Shown in pieces: positions 1-10,081 of a DNA stretch of 64,000 nucleotides. The translations under genes and the position numbers were made by a program. Each line of letters opens with the position of its first letter. Position 1 is the first letter of the stretch. The DNA lies in contig OY751486.1 in assembly GCA_963565915.1 (NCBI GenBank), positions 3,162,001 through 3,226,000 of the forward strand. The letters run 5' to 3'. The notes below the pieces were generated by a model, which did no database searches, was not told the DNA's origin, and saw only the letters and a program-made list of their open reading frames with translations. The DNA comes from Entoloma clypeatum. Lineage: Eukaryota; Basidiomycota; Agaricomycetes; Agaricales; Entolomataceae.

Positions 1-323
1 TACGTCTTACTCGAAGCAGCAGATCTACGCCCACTTCACCACCGACAAGCAACAGACCGAGTACAACCGTTGGGCACGAAACGAGAGACTTGACCCCTTC
101 TTGCGACCAACAGACGCGCAGGAACAGAGATTCCTTAGAGATCTACAGAGGAAATACCCCGAACGTTTTGCCACCGATTCCGCCGACGAGTCCCCTGACG
201 AATTTGCTTTTAACTCTGCGCAGTCAGATACCGAACAGACGCCTAGAACAGGGACTGATTTTCAACCCCTACCTGTATCCCGAACCCCATCTTCATCCCA
301 ACAATCCGACACCTCTTCTAGAC

Positions 324-1193
324 ATGGCAGAAGCACCGACAGTACAAACAATGGATACATCCAAGATCATCAAAGATCCTGGGATGTTCAAAGACAGACA
401 CACCTTCAACGAGTGGTGGAAAGCCACCAAATTATACATCAGGTTCCAGAAGGGCCTGTCCGACGATCAGAAAATTCTTGCAGTGTTATCCCGCATGATG
501 GAAGGGTCCGGTAAACACTGGGCCAGCAACAAGTTAGACGACCTTGCCACCGATGGCGAGAACATCACCTGGTTAGGGTTCTCAGACGACATCGCTACGC
601 GATTCTCTATTGCCAACAAGTCGGCAGCGGCCAAGGCGAGACTCGAAGTCCTGAAACAGGAGAAATGCACCATCGACGAATTCTTGGACGAATTCGAAGA
701 GCTCTTGAAGCTGTCAAACCTTGGCGAAGAAACTGGGAAATACATCCTGGAAAAGAACGTCAACCGCAGAATTTCTGAACAAGTGGCTAGCGATGGCAAG
801 ACGTACACTGATTACGCAAAGGAGATCCGAAACAAGGGACGACAGATGGAGGGACATGCATTAGTCATCCGAGGGGGTGGCGACACATGCACCGGATCAG
901 GCACCACTTATGGTGGTCAAGGCAAAGCCATGGAGATCGACAAAGCAGGAGTAGCCCGTTGCTACAACTGTCAGCGCTTTGGTCACCTTGCCAAAGACTG
1001 CAAAGCCCCAAAGAAGAAGGATGGTCGTAAGTGTTTCAACTGCGACCAAGAAGGACATATCGCGCGCAACTGCCGCAAGCCGAAGAAGAACTCTGGAAAG
1101 ATTAGGAAGGTGTCTGATGGAGATACCGATGATGACGATGAAACCATCACCATAGAGACCGATGAGAAGGATTTTCCCGAAGGGTCCGATTAA
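324..1193 (+). CDS. gag: Gag of gypsy element A1
   Basis: This is a retrotransposon capsid and nucleocapsid protein of about 289 residues. The first ATG in the open frame is at 324 (MAEAPTVQTMD...). The N-terminal two thirds is the usual retrotransposon gag helical region, with an EWW motif and an acidic helix around FLDEFEELLKL. The C-terminal part has two CCHC zinc knuckles, CYNCQRFGHLAKDC and CFNCDQEGHIARNC, followed by a very acidic tail. The frame stays open upstream to base 1 without an ATG. A neighbouring frame across about 1-360 also reads like protein. Pol follows in the -1 frame after the TAA at 1191-1193. Confidence 0.88.
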   Translation: MAEAPTVQTMDTSKIIKDPGMFKDRHTFNEWWKATKLYIRFQKGLSDDQKILAVLSRMMEGSGKHWASNKLDDLATDGENITWLGFSDDIATRFSIANKSAAAKARLEVLKQEKCTIDEFLDEFEELLKLSNLGEETGKYILEKNVNRRISEQVASDGKTYTDYAKEIRNKGRQMEGHALVIRGGGDTCTGSGTTYGGQGKAMEIDKAGVARCYNCQRFGHLAKDCKAPKKKDGRKCFNCDQEGHIARNCRKPKKNSGKIRKVSDGDTDDDDETITIETDEKDFPEGSD

Positions 1194-3981
1194 ACGACGC
1201 TAAGTCGCGACCCTTATCCATTAAACGAACTCGCTTGCCTGGTGCAACTACAGACAATATAACTTATGTTATCCCTGCAAAGCGAGCCATTGCGTCAACT
1301 AAGATTGTCAAGGGAGATAAACCTCCGAAACAACGAGAGATCAAGCTGCAAGCTCAGATCAAAACACGATGAGGACCAAAGGCCATTTGACCCAAGGTTG
1401 ATAGCGGATGTGAACGCACATGTATCCATCCCAGAATAGTACACGAACAGAACCTTCCCACACGTGGAATAAAGCCCATATCAATCCTAAATGCGGATGG
1501 ATCGCCGAACCGACAACAGAAAGCAGAAAAACTTGCCGAAGTCAAGCTGGACTTAGGAACACACCAGGAAACCATGGAAGCAATGGTATTGGACATTGGG
1601 AGAACGGACATGCTTTTGGGACATGACTGGTTGGTGCACCACAACCCCACAATCAATTGGACGACCGGCGCTGTAACATTCAACCGGTGCCCATCAACAT
1701 GTCAAACCAAACACTCGGATTTCAGGGTTAACCTTAATGGTCACAAACATCGGGTTCGCATGGTGGAAGTACGAGACAAGGACGCGCCCAAGAAATCGGA
1801 TCAGAAATGGAAGCCCAGAGACCCCATATTGGAAGCAGTTACTCCCACAACCAAATGACCCTCATACGTTGAACGTTTTGCCCATCTCTTTGAAAAAGAA
1901 AACTTCGACAAGATCCCAAAGGAAAGAGAATGGGACCACGGCATCGAACTTACACCGGACGCACCAAAGGAGCTAGGAGGAAACACGTATCCTATGACCC
2001 AAAAGGAGCAAGAAGAACTGGACGAATTCATCGATGAAGGCCTGGCAACCGGAAAGATCCGACCGTCCAAATCCCCTTATGCATCACCCTGCTTCTTCAT
2101 TAACAAGAAAGACGGTTCCAAACGATTGGTACAGGATTATCGCACGGTCAATAAATTCACGGTTAAGGACAAATTCCCACTCCCACGCATCAACGACCTC
2201 TTGGATGTATTGAAGGACGCAGTCTACTTCAACAAAATGGACATCATGTGGGGATACAATAACGTGCGGATTAAGAAGGGTGACGAATGGAAAGCCGCCT
2301 TCCTGACCAGCCGAGGATTGTTTGAACCATTGGTCATGTTTTTCGGTCTCTGCAACTCCCCGGGAACGTTCTCTCGGATGATGGCCAGCCTATTCAGGGA
2401 TCAGATCCGTCGGCGCATCTGTGTGATTTACATGGATGACATAGTGGTTATTGGTAAAACCAAGGAAGAACTCGCCCGGAACACCGAAGAGATCTTGCAG
2501 ATTCTGTCAGACAATGACCTGTTTCTAAAGGAGAAGAAGTGTCTTTGGGAAGTAACGAAATGCCCCATATTGGGATATGTCGTTGGAGAAGGACGTGTTG
2601 AGATGGAAACTGAAAAGGTGGACACAATCCGGAACTGGTGAGTACCCACATCAAAAAAGAAAGTCCAGAGGTTCCTGGGATTTGCCAATTTTTATCAACG
2701 CTTCATTGAAGGATACTCAAACATCGCAAAACCACTCACAACACTTATGGGAAGTACAGCATTCATGTGGGGACCAGCGGCGCAAGAAGCATTTGAAGGT
2801 CTCATATGGGCAATCACGATGGCACCAGTCTTGGCATTGCCCAAACCGGACGGACAGTCAGGGTCGAAACCGATGCATCGAGTTATGCGATTGGAGCAGT
2901 ACTTTCACAGAAACAAGACGACAAGTGGCATCCTATCGCGTTCTTGTCGCGGACCATGTCCGCGGCCGAACAGAATTACGAGATATATGACAAGGAACTC
3001 TTGGCAGTCATGGAAGCACTGAAGGACTGGCGACATTATCTACTTGAAGCCAAGGAACGTTTTGAGATCTTAACCGATCACAAAAACCTGGAGTATTTCC
3101 GGCGTCCTCAGGACCTAAACCAACGACAGAGGCGCTGGAAGATGAAGTCACAAGACTATGACTTCGAATTGCGACATGTACCTGGGAAGACAAACGCGAA
3201 AGCAGACATCCTGTCACGTTTACCCTGGTATGAGACGGAACTCGAGCCGCAGGACAGCGACCAAATGCTCAAGGAGGGGCTATTTTTGAAATGATTGGAA
3301 TCAGAAGATGTGATACAAATGGAGATGTTCACGGAGGAACAATTCTTTGAAGGGGGTGAAACATCTGATTCCATCAAAATCGGAAACATCACAACCATCA
3401 AAAACCCATGGATCGCACGCATCAAGGCCTCGAATCGCATGGAGACAGAAGTAGCCCAGGGTCTGAAGAAGAATCCTCACTGGTACCAGCAGGAAAATGG
3501 CATCACCTACGCAGGAGAACGAGTCTATGTTCCACCAGAACCACAATTGCGCCAAGAACTGATGTTTGAAGCGCACGACGCACCAGTGGCAGGACATCCA
3601 GGACAATATCGAACACATGAACTCCTCACTCGCACCTACTGGTGGCCCACCATCCTACATGATGTAAAGAAGTATGTGAAAGGTTGTGACACCTGTCAAC
3701 GTAACAAGATCAGCCGCCAAAGGAGACACGCCCCTCTACATCCTAACGCCACGCCAAGTCAACCATGGGAAGACATAGGGATTGACATCGTGGGACCGAT
3801 ACCAGAATCTGATGGGAAGAACACAATTCTGGTCATCACGGACAGACATTCAAAGATGCTTCATCTCATCCCGACAACCGTGGAACTATCGGCTGAAGGA
3901 TTAGCCAAGATCTATCGGGACCAGATATGGAAGCTTCATGGGATCCCTAAGAAGATCATTAGCGACAGAGGACCACAGTTC

Positions 3982-4415
3982 TGCAAGGGCGACCTTACGA
4001 TCCAAGACTCAAACTCAGATACTTGCAAGGGAGATCCGAAGTTTAGATTGAGCAGTCTAATAAGTAATACAACACATACCTTGCAAGGGAGATCCGAAGA
4101 GAAAGTTCTAAGGATTCCCCTGCAAGCTAGCTGCGATAAATAGTAAAATGAGATATGAAATAAGAGATAAAACGAGACACATGAATGATGAGCAATGATC
4201 GGGAGTAGCGATGAAGGATGAATGGAAACAAGATGAATGATAGTACCTGCGATCCGACGTGCGGAGTAGCGGATGGGGGCGGAGTCGTCAGATGCGGAGA
4301 GGCGGATAAGATGTCGGAGACAGCGGATACGATCGGAGGACGTCGGAGATGGTGGAATAGAAAGGAAAGGAGGAAAGTAAAGGAAAAGTGAAAAGTGAAA
4401 GTGGTTGCCCTTACA
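3982..4415 (-). repeat. 3' LTR of element B
   Basis: 434 bp, ending (plus-strand view) tgcaagggcgacc ... ggttgccctta-ca. It contains nine CGG triplets, all as CGGA in the same orientation, at 4262, 4270, 4280, 4295, 4303, 4315, 4324, 4334 and 4344. No difference from 9648-10081 was noticed. Confidence 0.96.
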
Positions 4416-4426
4416 TCACCCCCCCT

Positions 4427-7400
4427 TCAAGGCACGGCGTCTCGACGTGTCAGGCGAAACGAGTCGAATATCGCAGCGGAGATCCGACGCGGAGCTCCCG
4501 GATGACGTCGGTAGAAGTCGCGGACTAGGCGCGGAGCGTGGACATTGTCTTCTGCTTCCCAGGAATTCTCTTCGTAGCCATATCCCTTCCATTTGACCAA
4601 GAATTGAAGCTTGCCTCGATGCAGTCGGCTGTCCAAGAGGTTTTCAACATCATACTCCAATTCTTCTCCCACTACCGTCGGAGGCGGAGGAGAGCGGACT
4701 TGGCGTCGGAAAGGGTCGTCGGGAACTAATGAAAGTTTGACGACGTGGAATACTGGGTGAATGCGGGACATGGAAGGGGGAAGGCGAAGTTCGTAGGCAT
4801 GTGTTCCGACAGGTCGGACCACTGGGAAAGGGCCTACGTACCGATGTGCAAGTTTTTTTGTGGGTCGGGTGGTTTTGAGGTCCGATGAGTCTAAAAAGAC
4901 CTTGTCCCCCGGGCGGAATGTCGGAGTGGTGCTCCGATGCTGGTTGTAGTATCGCGCCATGTCGTCCTTTGCCTTTGTTAGTGCTGCGCGAGCCTCTTCC
5001 AGAGCGGACTTCATCCGCTCGCTGAAATCCGCTACCGCCTCGATTTCCGTCCGCTTCTCGCGAGGTTCGAATCCCATGCGCGGATGGCGGCCGGTGTCAA
5101 TGTAGAACGGAGTTTGACGTGTCGATGCGTGAACATGGTTGTTGTATGCAAATTCAGCCATCGGAAGCCATTCGTCCCAATCATCTTGACGTTCATTGAC
5201 GAATAGGCGAAGATATTGTTCCAATCCTTGATTGACCCGCTCCGTCTGTCCGTCCGACTGCGGATGGTAGGCTGTCGAGGCAGCAATCTTAATGCCAAGT
5301 AGCCTATATAGTTCGCGCGTGAACTTGGCGACAAACTGTGGTCCGCGGTCGGAGACAATGGCCTCCGGTAGTCCGTGGAGTTTCCAGACGTTTTGAATAT
5401 AGGAGCGTGCAGTCCCGAGTGCGGAGATGTCGGAGTGCGTCGGGATGAAGTGTCCCCGCTTCCCTACTGAGTCCACTACCACCATGATAGCGTCGTAGCC
5501 GTGGGCTTCTGGTAGTTCAGTAATGAAGTCAACACTGGTTACTTGCCACCGCTCCGTGGGGACCGGTAGTGGATTGAGCTCTCCGGAGGGCGGAGTGCGT
5601 CGGACCTTGGTGCGGAGGCATGAGTCGCATGTCTTGCAATATTGACCTATTAAACGAGACATGTGTGGCCACCAGTAATTGCGCGACACCAGTTCCAAGG
5701 TTTTCCACCGTCCCGGATGTCCGGCCACCGGAGTGTCGTGGTGTTGTGTGAGGATCCGATGACGCAGTTGGGGATTATTAGGAACATAGATACGATCCCT
5801 GAAGTAGAGCAAACCTTCCGCTTGCCTCCACTCCGCACTTCGGACGGACCCCGCTCCGACGGTCGGAAGGGATCTGACGACCTCCGCCACACTATCCTCC
5901 AGTAGCCCCTCTCGGATTCCCTGTCGGACCTGGCAGAGGACGTCGCGTTCTTCCCCTTGAACAGTTACCCCACGCATTGCTCGCACTGCAAACAATTCTG
6001 GTCGAAGAAGGATGATGTTTTCGTTGTCCCGCGATCCGTCTCCGTGGTCCGCTCGTCGGGACAAAGCGTCGGACTTGCCCATTGACTTTCCAGGTCGATG
6101 GTGCATTTTAAAATCGAAACGAGCGAGGTATAAGGACCATCTAGCTTGTCGTCGATTTAGTTTTTGAGCTGTCATGAAGTACTCAAGATTTTTGTGGTCC
6201 GTCCAAATCTCCACTGTCTTCTCCGCTCCTTCAAGGAAGTGCCTCCACTCCTCTAATGCGCGGACCACTGCCAACATCTCCTTGTCATAGATCTCGTAGT
6301 TGCGTTCCACCGGACTGAGGCTTTTGGAATAGAATGCGACAGGGTGCCACTTACCGTCCTCTGTTGGTTGGGACAGTACTGCTCCGGTTGCAAAGTCCGA
6401 GCTATCCGCTTCTACCCGCCACTCCTTTCGATGATCAGCTAAGACCAGGATCGGAGCGGATGTAATCCTCCGCTTCAACTCCGCAAATGCGGACACTTCT
6501 CCTTCCTTCCAAGACCAGAGGTGCCCCTTCTTCGTGAGCTCGAAAAGAGGGCGCGCGATGTCCGAAAACCCTTCAATAAAACGGCGATAGAAGTTAGTGA
6601 ACCCCAGAAAGGACTGTACTTCTCGGACGTTTGTCGGAGCAGGCCACTCCGCGACCCCCGCTACTTTCACCGGATCCATCTCTACGCGTCCTTGTTCAAT
6701 AATAAGGCCTAAGTATTCAATGCGCGTTTGCTCAAACTCGCATTTCTCTGGTTTTAGATAGAGTTTGTGTTCGCGAAGTCGTTCCAGTACAATCCGTGTG
6801 ACCCTCCGATGTTCCGCAAGGGTCTCCGTGAAGATGAGTATATCGTCAAGGTAAACACAAACTACACCTTCAGTGATAAGGTCCTGAAAGATCTCGTTCA
6901 TCATAGTCTGGAATGTGGATGGACTATTAGTGAGGCCGAAGAACATCACCAATGGTTCATAGAGTCCGCGATTGGTCCGAAAAGCGGCCTTCCACTCGTC
7001 TCCGGGCTTTATCCGTACATTGTTGTAACCCCAGCGGATGTCGAGTTTGGTGAAGTATTGAGCGCGTTGAAGTTTATTGATCAGTTCGGATATGAGCGGA
7101 AGCGGATACTTGTTTTTGATAGTTTTGGAATTGAGTGACCGGTAGTCTTGTACAAGACGAAGGGAGCCATCCTTTTTCTTGATATAGAACACCGGAGATG
7201 CCATCGGAGACTTGGAAGGGCGGATCCGACCAGTTGCAAGGTTTTCCTCCAAAAATGCGTCGAGTTCTTTCTGTTCGTTCGGGGCGAGCGGATATACCTT
7301 ACAACCCGTCGGAGAGGCGTCCGGAACAAGTTCAATGGCGTGGTCCCACGTCCGCTCTTCCGGTAAGGTGTCGAAAGAGGTCTTTGAGAATACGTCTTCG

Positions 7401-8497
7401 AAATCAAACAAGTGGTCTGGTACGGAATCGCGGAAAGATTTGGGTTTCTGGTTACTGAGGAAGGCCTCCGATAGACGTTGCGAGATATTGGATGAAGCGC
7501 GGATGAACTCCGCCTCCGCAGGTACTGTTCCGACAAAAAGGCGGTCTCCCTCCTCAAACTCATCCTCTTCCTCATCGTCTTCCGCTAACTCCTCCGTTTC
7601 TTCTCCTTCTGTGACATCCTCCACCCATGGGCCGCGTGGAGCCTCCTCCTCTAGACCGGACGTCGGAGTGGAACCCATCCGACAGGCTCGGATGCGGACT
7701 TGTTCGAACTTCCGCTCCTTCCGCTCTTGGGCTGCCTCCTGTTGGCATGTCCGACATCGTGCAGGACACCGGCTCATCTTCACTTCCCCTGAAGTCCAAT
7801 CTACCTCGGGGTTGTGTTCTTTGAGCCAAGTGAAGCCTAACACGATTTCTTGTTTTCCCAAACTTGTGACTGCAAGCTGGGTCCGTTCCGAGTGATCCCG
7901 ATAGCGGAGCACTACGTCCAACACCTCCGTTATTGCTCCGGCCTCATTCGGAGTTCCGTCGATGTTGTATACCGGAATTGCGCGTTGTAGTTTTCGAGTA
8001 GAGAGTCGGTGTTTCTCGACCAGAGTACGTTCAATAAACGATCCTGTTGCCCCACTGTCGAGTAAGGCCTTTTGTGATAGTATGTCTTTAGTGTCGGTAG
8101 TTTCGAGAACTATGTCTAGTTCGAGGGAATTGTCGGAGCGAGCGGCTGCGGCGAGAACATATTGTTTTGGAAGCCGCCGCTCCCACTTAGAGAAGCGGAT
8201 GCGGATAGGGTTTGCGGAGTTGGGTGCGACTATAGGATCGTTTGCAGGCTTAGAGATGGAGGGTATAGGATCATATTGTTCCATAAATAAGGCAGCATAA
8301 CGATTTTTAGTAGACAACGAGGGCGCACTGTTCACTCGTTGTGAGGAGGAAAATCCTCCTGTCCTCCCTCCGACTCCGCAGACTCCGTGGGCGGAACGGA
8401 GTTGCCTTCCGCCGCGTCCTTGACCACGAGTTGTTCCATGATAAACTCGTCTTGTTCCTCCATCGTCATGAATCGGACGTCGAAGCGAAGGGGGCAT
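4427..8497 (-). CDS. pol: Pol polyprotein of gypsy element B
   Basis: One 1356-residue open frame carries every enzyme needed for reverse transcription and integration. The protease DSG is at residues 147-149. RT spans about 370-620 with YLDD near 549. RNase H begins around VEADSS. The integrase has an HHCC zinc finger near residue 920 and a DDE core (DFITEL, SDRGPQF, then the Glu after DGQ). A C-terminal chromodomain from about 1280 (EYDVENLLDS, WKGYGYEENSW) marks it as a chromovirus; chromodomains of this group bind heterochromatin marks. Pol overlaps the gag end by 166 bp in the -1 frame, so frameshift expression is likely. I saw no missing catalytic residue. The frame may start upstream of the Met at 8497. 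Confidence 0.96.
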   Translation of the reverse strand: MPPSLRRPIHDDGGTRRVYHGTTRGQGRGGRQLRSAHGVCGVGGRTGGFSSSQRVNSAPSLSTKNRYAALFMEQYDPIPSISKPANDPIVAPNSANPIRIRFSKWERRLPKQYVLAAAARSDNSLELDIVLETTDTKDILSQKALLDSGATGSFIERTLVEKHRLSTRKLQRAIPVYNIDGTPNEAGAITEVLDVVLRYRDHSERTQLAVTSLGKQEIVLGFTWLKEHNPEVDWTSGEVKMSRCPARCRTCQQEAAQERKERKFEQVRIRACRMGSTPTSGLEEEAPRGPWVEDVTEGEETEELAEDDEEEDEFEEGDRLFVGTVPAEAEFIRASSNISQRLSEAFLSNQKPKSFRDSVPDHLFDFEDVFSKTSFDTLPEERTWDHAIELVPDASPTGCKVYPLAPNEQKELDAFLEENLATGRIRPSKSPMASPVFYIKKKDGSLRLVQDYRSLNSKTIKNKYPLPLISELINKLQRAQYFTKLDIRWGYNNVRIKPGDEWKAAFRTNRGLYEPLVMFFGLTNSPSTFQTMMNEIFQDLITEGVVCVYLDDILIFTETLAEHRRVTRIVLERLREHKLYLKPEKCEFEQTRIEYLGLIIEQGRVEMDPVKVAGVAEWPAPTNVREVQSFLGFTNFYRRFIEGFSDIARPLFELTKKGHLWSWKEGEVSAFAELKRRITSAPILVLADHRKEWRVEADSSDFATGAVLSQPTEDGKWHPVAFYSKSLSPVERNYEIYDKEMLAVVRALEEWRHFLEGAEKTVEIWTDHKNLEYFMTAQKLNRRQARWSLYLARFDFKMHHRPGKSMGKSDALSRRADHGDGSRDNENIILLRPELFAVRAMRGVTVQGEERDVLCQVRQGIREGLLEDSVAEVVRSLPTVGAGSVRSAEWRQAEGLLYFRDRIYVPNNPQLRHRILTQHHDTPVAGHPGRWKTLELVSRNYWWPHMSRLIGQYCKTCDSCLRTKVRRTPPSGELNPLPVPTERWQVTSVDFITELPEAHGYDAIMVVVDSVGKRGHFIPTHSDISALGTARSYIQNVWKLHGLPEAIVSDRGPQFVAKFTRELYRLLGIKIAASTAYHPQSDGQTERVNQGLEQYLRLFVNERQDDWDEWLPMAEFAYNNHVHASTRQTPFYIDTGRHPRMGFEPREKRTEIEAVADFSERMKSALEEARAALTKAKDDMARYYNQHRSTTPTFRPGDKVFLDSSDLKTTRPTKKLAHRYVGPFPVVRPVGTHAYELRLPPSMSRIHPVFHVVKLSLVPDDPFRRQVRSPPPPTVVGEELEYDVENLLDSRLHRGKLQFLVKWKGYGYEENSWEAEDNVHAPRLVRDFYRRHPGAPRRISAAIFDSFRLTRRDAVP

Positions 8498-9486
8498 TCA
8501 CGACTGAAGTGACCCGTTTTGTTACATCTGAAGCATGCATTGGCATTCTTGCCTTTGACGCGTGAAGTATCAATGTCCATTGCATTAGGGTCCCTTGTCG
8601 GCGGAGCGGTTGCGGATGCGAGCGGAGCTGGACGCGGAGTGAATGGAATGTAGGGGCGAGGGAATACTGAGGTGCCAGGTACTCTTGGTCCGACGACGTT
8701 GCGGAAGGCAGATGTGCGGGTCGGAGCAGTGGCTTTGAAGGCTTTGTTGGCAATTCTATTGTCGTCGTTGACTCGTGCTGCAGAGTACCACTCATCGGGG
8801 TTGTCGTCCGCAGGCCGTCCGTGGGTCAGGGTGGCGATCTCGTTCTGAATGTCGGAACGGAGACCATGGCGGAATTTGAGTACTATATTGGTATCCTCCT
8901 GATAGCCTGCTTTGTCAATGTAGTCTTTGAACTCGTCAATATAGGTCTCGACATCCCGTTGACCTTGATAATAGGATTCTCCTTCGAGGATCAGTCTCGC
9001 GTCCTGTTCCTCATTCTTCGGAGTGAACTCCGTTGTAAAGACGGCGCGGAAGTCCACCCAAGTCCGATAAGGCGGAGCACCGGTCCTCCGCTCTTGTCGG
9101 ATAATGCGATCCGCAAAGCGTGCTGCGCGTCCACTCTTCATGAAAGATAAGGCCCAATAAATTTTAGCGTGGTCGTCTGCGAACTGTTCCGGAGCCAGCC
9201 CCATAAACAATTCACAGGAGTTTAGAAAGGTCCAGCCATTTGCGCGCGATCCGTCGAAGTCTGACGGATTGGCGGGTTTTGCTCGACGCACGCCCGGATT
9301 GGCCGGAGCGAGCGGAGCAGGTGGAGGTGCGGGTGCGGGAGCAGGTGGGATAGGTGGCGGAGCTGGGGGAGGAATTGCGTTGAAGGCGAGGAGGAGTTGG
9401 TCAAGTTGAGTAGAGATATCAGCGAGAGTTTGACGTTGTTCCTGGAACTCGTGCTCGAGCTGTTCAAGGCGATTGGGGTCGTCCAT
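8332..9486 (-). CDS. gag: Gag of gypsy element B
   Basis: A 384-residue capsid and nucleocapsid protein starts at the ATG at 9484-9486 (MDDPNRLEQLEHEFQEQ), 161 bp inside the 5' LTR. It has an N-terminal coiled-coil-like segment, then a proline/alanine-rich linker at about 50-85, the gag capsid region (about 90-240), and one CCHC knuckle CFRCNKTGHFSREC near residue 320. It ends in an acidic Glu/Ser-rich tail. Its 3' end overlaps pol in another frame. Confidence 0.93.
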   Translation of the reverse strand: MDDPNRLEQLEHEFQEQRQTLADISTQLDQLLLAFNAIPPPAPPPIPPAPAPAPPPAPLAPANPGVRRAKPANPSDFDGSRANGWTFLNSCELFMGLAPEQFADDHAKIYWALSFMKSGRAARFADRIIRQERRTGAPPYRTWVDFRAVFTTEFTPKNEEQDARLILEGESYYQGQRDVETYIDEFKDYIDKAGYQEDTNIVLKFRHGLRSDIQNEIATLTHGRPADDNPDEWYSAARVNDDNRIANKAFKATAPTRTSAFRNVVGPRVPGTSVFPRPYIPFTPRPAPLASATAPPTRDPNAMDIDTSRVKGKNANACFRCNKTGHFSRECPLRFDVRFMTMEEQDEFIMEQLVVKDAAEGNSVPPTESAESEGGQEDFPPHNE

Positions 9487-9635
9487 TACTATGCGCGGAG
9501 CAGAATCACCGGTTACGGAGAGGTAATTAGAAGAACTGGAAGGGGTGTGAGATGTATCGGAGTCGGACGCGGACGAAGCTACTCCGAAGCGCGGAATCGT
9601 GACAACGATGCAATCGGACCCGGTCCAATTAGATG
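9487..9635 (-). other. Short untranslated leader of element B
   Basis: Sequence between the primer site and the gag ATG. It holds no open frame of note and is rich in CGGA like the rest of B. Confidence 0.6.
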
Positions 9636-9647
9636 AGAACTTTCTAC
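9636..9647 (-). other. Self-complementary primer-binding site of element B
   Basis: Starting two bases inside the 5' LTR, the minus strand reads AGAAAGTTCT (9636-9645). This is the exact complement of AGAACTTTCT at the predicted mRNA 5' end (9766-9775 in the LTR). The layout matches Tf1-type self-priming. No TGG-starting tRNA-complementary site is present here. Confidence 0.75.
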
Positions 9648-10081
9648 TGCAAGGGCGACCTTACGATCCAAGACTCAAACTCAGATACTTGCAAGGGAGA
9701 TCCGAAGTTTAGATTGAGCAGTCTAATAAGTAATACAACACATACCTTGCAAGGGAGATCCGAAGAGAAAGTTCTAAGGATTCCCCTGCAAGCTAGCTGC
9801 GATAAATAGTAAAATGAGATATGAAATAAGAGATAAAACGAGACACATGAATGATGAGCAATGATCGGGAGTAGCGATGAAGGATGAATGGAAACAAGAT
9901 GAATGATAGTACCTGCGATCCGACGTGCGGAGTAGCGGATGGGGGCGGAGTCGTCAGATGCGGAGAGGCGGATAAGATGTCGGAGACAGCGGATACGATC
10001 GGAGGACGTCGGAGATGGTGGAATAGAAAGGAAAGGAGGAAAGTAAAGGAAAAGTGAAAAGTGAAAGTGGTTGCCCTTACA
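9648..10081 (-). repeat. 5' LTR of element B (promoter LTR)
   Basis: 434 bp, same as the 3' LTR. On the minus strand it reads a pyrimidine-rich region, then the CGG array (TCCG in sense), then a TATTTATC TATA-like box at 9801-9808. A likely transcript start at 9775 lies about 30 nt downstream and begins AGAACTTTCT. Confidence 0.95.

Larger units (their letters stand above)
3982..10081 (-). mobile_element. Complete Ty3/gypsy chromovirus, element B
   Basis: This 6100-bp element has two 434-bp LTRs that look identical base for base. It is flanked by the 5-bp TSD agttc (3977-3981 and 10082-10086). Gag and pol are both open. A polypurine tract (g-run at 4416-4430 on the minus strand) abuts the 3' LTR. 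The right arm has the empty site. This is the youngest-looking and only undamaged gypsy element here, and it could be autonomous. Confidence 0.97.

Noticed and set aside
1370..3294. UGA recoded as arginine in these elements
   Set aside because: Sister copies carry CGA at two of the sites, many stops sit in plainly dead elements, and CpG decay explains the pattern more simply; kept only as an alternative in the finding.
7081..7895. Several overlapping ORFs of 70-230 codons across B pol on other frames
   Set aside because: They run against the intact pol frame and have no recognisable motif; open only because of base composition.
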